From Mesorhizobium sp. L-8-3 (GTDB lineage: Bacteria; Pseudomonadota; Alphaproteobacteria; Rhizobiales; Rhizobiaceae), in assembly GCF_016756615.1 (NCBI RefSeq), contig NZ_AP023262.1, positions 744,001 to 808,000 on the forward strand: a DNA stretch of 64,000 bases, written 5' to 3'. Positions 62,508 to 64,000 of this stretch are shown piece by piece. Numbering within the stretch: position 1 is the first letter of the stretch; each line of letters begins with the position of its first letter. Position numbers and translations under genes: made by a program. The notes under the pieces are model-generated. The model saw nothing but the letters and a program-made list of their open reading frames with translations. It had not been told where the DNA came from and did no database searches.

Positions 62508-64000
62508 TTACAGTTCGATGCCGTCGCCGGGGTCGAGCGAGGCTTGCCGCGCGACCATCCGCATCCGGTTGCGCATGGCGTTGGCCTTGGCGGCGTCCAC
62601 ATCGGGTTCATCGTCCAGAAGCTCGAACTCCTGCGCGGGTGTCGGAGACGGAATGATTTCTTCGTGCTCAGGCAATTCCGGCTCGCGGCGGATGCCGGCA
62701 TTGGCCGGATCGCCGCCGTCGTCGCCCGCGCCGATCGCGCCCGTCTGGCCTGCGGCAGCGACGACGCGGCCCGACCAGTCGTCGGAGGTGGCGGTGTTCG
62801 CGGGAGCGGTCGCCAGCTCGGGTGGCGTGATGATGCGCTCCAGCAAACGCGCATCCTCGAAGTAGCGGGCCTTGGTGGCGCGGATCGGCGGCGTGCCCGC
62901 GACCATTACGATTTCCTCGGACGGCGGGAGCTGCATGATCTCGCCGGGCGTCATGAGCGGCCGCGCCGTCTCCTGTCGCGAGACCATCAGATGGCCGAGC
63001 CAGGGCGAGAGACGATGGCCGGCATAGTTGGTGGAATCGCGCAGCTCCGTCGCGGTACCGAGCGCATCGGACACGCGCTTGGCGGTGCGCTCGTCGTTGG
63101 TCGCGAAGCTGACACGCACATGGCAATTGTCGAGGATGGCGTTGTTCGGCCCATAGGCACGTTCGATCTGGTTGAGCGATTGGGCGATCAGGAAGCCCTT
63201 GAGGCCGTAGCCCGCCATGAAGGCGAGCGCCGATTCAAAGAAGTCGAGGCGACCCAACGCCGGAAACTCGTCGAGCATCAAGAGCAGCCGGTGGCGCTTC
63301 GTCGTCGCGGTCAACTCCTCGGTGAGCCGGCGGCCGATCTGGTTGAGGATGAGGCGGATGAGCGGCTTGGTGCGATTGATGTCGGATGGCGGCACGACGA
63401 GGTAGAGACTGACCGCCTTCTTGCCGCCGACGAGATCGGCAATGCGCCAGTCACAGCGCGCCGTGACGCGGGCCACGACGGGATCGCGGTAGAGGCCGAG
63501 AAACGACATGGCGGTCGAGAGCACGCCGGAGCGTTCGTTGTCGGATTTGTTCAGCAGCTCGCGCGCCGACGATGCAATGACGGGATGGACGCCGGCTTCG
63601 CCGAGATGCGGCGTATCCATCATCGCCCGCAGGGTGGCTTCTACCGGGCGGCGCGGATCGGAGAGGAAATTGGCGACGCCCGCCAGCGTCTTGTCCTTCT
63701 CCGCGTAGAGGACGTGCAGGATCGCCCCGACAAGCAGACTGTGGCTGGTCTTTTCCCAGTGATTGCGCTTGTCGAGACTGCCTTCGGGATCGACCAGAAT
63801 GTCCGCGATGTTCTGCACGTCGCGGACCTCCCATTCCCCCTGCCGGACTTCGAGCAGCGGATTGTAGGCCGACGATCGGGCATTGGTCGGATCGAACAGC
63901 AGCACGCGGCCGTGCCTGGCGCGAAAGCCCGCCGTCAGCGTCCAGTTCTCACCCTTGATGTCGTGGACAATGCAGCTTCCCGGCCAAGTCAGCAGCGTCG
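62508..64000 (-). CDS. traG: Coupling protein TraG (VirD4 family), 5' end off the window
   Basis: The last 497 codons or so of a VirD4-type coupling ATPase; the frame stays open to the right edge. DIKGENWTLTAGFRARHG and VLLFDPTNARSSAYNPL belong to the first part of the ATPase domain after Walker A, which itself lies beyond the edge. Walker B is LLLMLDEFPALGRLDFFESAL, followed by LIAQSLNQIERAYGPNNAI and the sensor region VSFATNDERTAKRVSDALG. The tail after residue 400 is acidic and variable. It brings the relaxase-DNA complex to the mating pore. Confidence 0.94.
   Translation of the reverse strand, partial: TLLTWPGSCIVHDIKGENWTLTAGFRARHGRVLLFDPTNARSSAYNPLLEVRQGEWEVRDVQNIADILVDPEGSLDKRNHWEKTSHSLLVGAILHVLYAEKDKTLAGVANFLSDPRRPVEATLRAMMDTPHLGEAGVHPVIASSARELLNKSDNERSGVLSTAMSFLGLYRDPVVARVTARCDWRIADLVGGKKAVSLYLVVPPSDINRTKPLIRLILNQIGRRLTEELTATTKRHRLLLMLDEFPALGRLDFFESALAFMAGYGLKGFLIAQSLNQIERAYGPNNAILDNCHVRVSFATNDERTAKRVSDALGTATELRDSTNYAGHRLSPWLGHLMVSRQETARPLMTPGEIMQLPPSEEIVMVAGTPPIRATKARYFEDARLLERIITPPELATAPANTATSDDWSGRVVAAAGQTGAIGAGDDGGDPANAGIRREPELPEHEEIIPSPTPAQEFELLDDEPDVDAAKANAMRNRMRMVARQASLDPGDGIEL

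Overview
The window is high-GC DNA of an alphaproteobacterium. It is most likely a member of the Rhizobiales (Hyphomicrobiales) close to Mesorhizobium, Aminobacter and other Phyllobacteriaceae. This rests on the Mesorhizobium/Brucella-type porin at 10680-11846, the density of ABC uptake operons, the intergenic mosaic and palindromic repeats familiar from this order, and an alphaproteobacterial traG/trb conjugation module. It falls into a chromosomal catabolic part (1-48 kb) and the left end of an integrated conjugative element (48.1-64 kb) that runs off the right edge.

Chromosomal part. 1-9.8 kb: an outer-membrane protein end, then a polyamine-type locus. N-carbamoylputrescine amidase and acetylpolyamine amidohydrolase are divergent from an amidohydrolase, a PotABCD-type transporter and an amidase. 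9.8-13.1 kb: a VapBC toxin-antitoxin pair, a porin with a clear terminator, and ribulose-phosphate 3-epimerase followed by three 57-bp tandem repeats. 13.1-22.7 kb: an amino-sugar regulon. NagA, a SIS-type deaminase/isomerase, a GntR/HutC repressor and an N-acetylglucosamine-type kinase are divergent from a sugar ABC transporter and an oxidoreductase. Matching direct-repeat operator candidates lie in front of both arms. 22.9-28.4 kb: FAH-family hydrolase plus SDR, then a tandem-domain aldehyde dehydrogenase (ALDH16-like) with deoxyribose-phosphate aldolase. 28.6-33.7 kb: ferredoxin-NADP reductase and the hydantoinase/oxoprolinase pair HyuAB. 33.8-41.6 kb: a DUF2270 membrane protein, a broken flavodoxin-fold oxidoreductase, a seven-gene amino-acid operon (GntR-FCD, ProC-like reductase, ABC transporter, class IV aminotransferase with Arg at the usual PLP-lysine position), and a P-loop kinase. 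41.7-47.8 kb: a CHASE3-like hybrid histidine kinase, a MetE-like methyltransferase, a penicillin-binding lipoprotein, a RidA-like protein, a YigZ-like protein and a cupin.

Element part. A tRNA-Arg(CCG) gene at 48032-48108 marks the attachment site. A large serine recombinase read toward it on the opposite strand takes its last codons and stop from the antisense of the tRNA 3' end. The recombinase is the last gene of a four-gene chain with ATGA overlaps: unknown 107-aa protein, TumE-like toxin, TumA-like winged-helix protein, recombinase. A 19-bp palindrome lies in a promoter-like stretch before tumE. To the right is a complete trb mating-pore operon (trbB,C,D,E,J,K,L,F,G,I plus a DUF2274 gene), then an FRG-domain gene on the opposite strand, then a ribbon-helix-helix gene and traG (cut by the window edge). 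The FRG gene sits where traG-RHH-trb genes are normally continuous, so it looks like cargo.

The most noteworthy points are the integrase/toxin-antitoxin operon and its palindrome, the tRNA-encoded recombinase tail, the FRG cargo gene, the shared operators of the amino-sugar regulon, and the unusual aminotransferase. No CRISPR array and no rRNA were seen.
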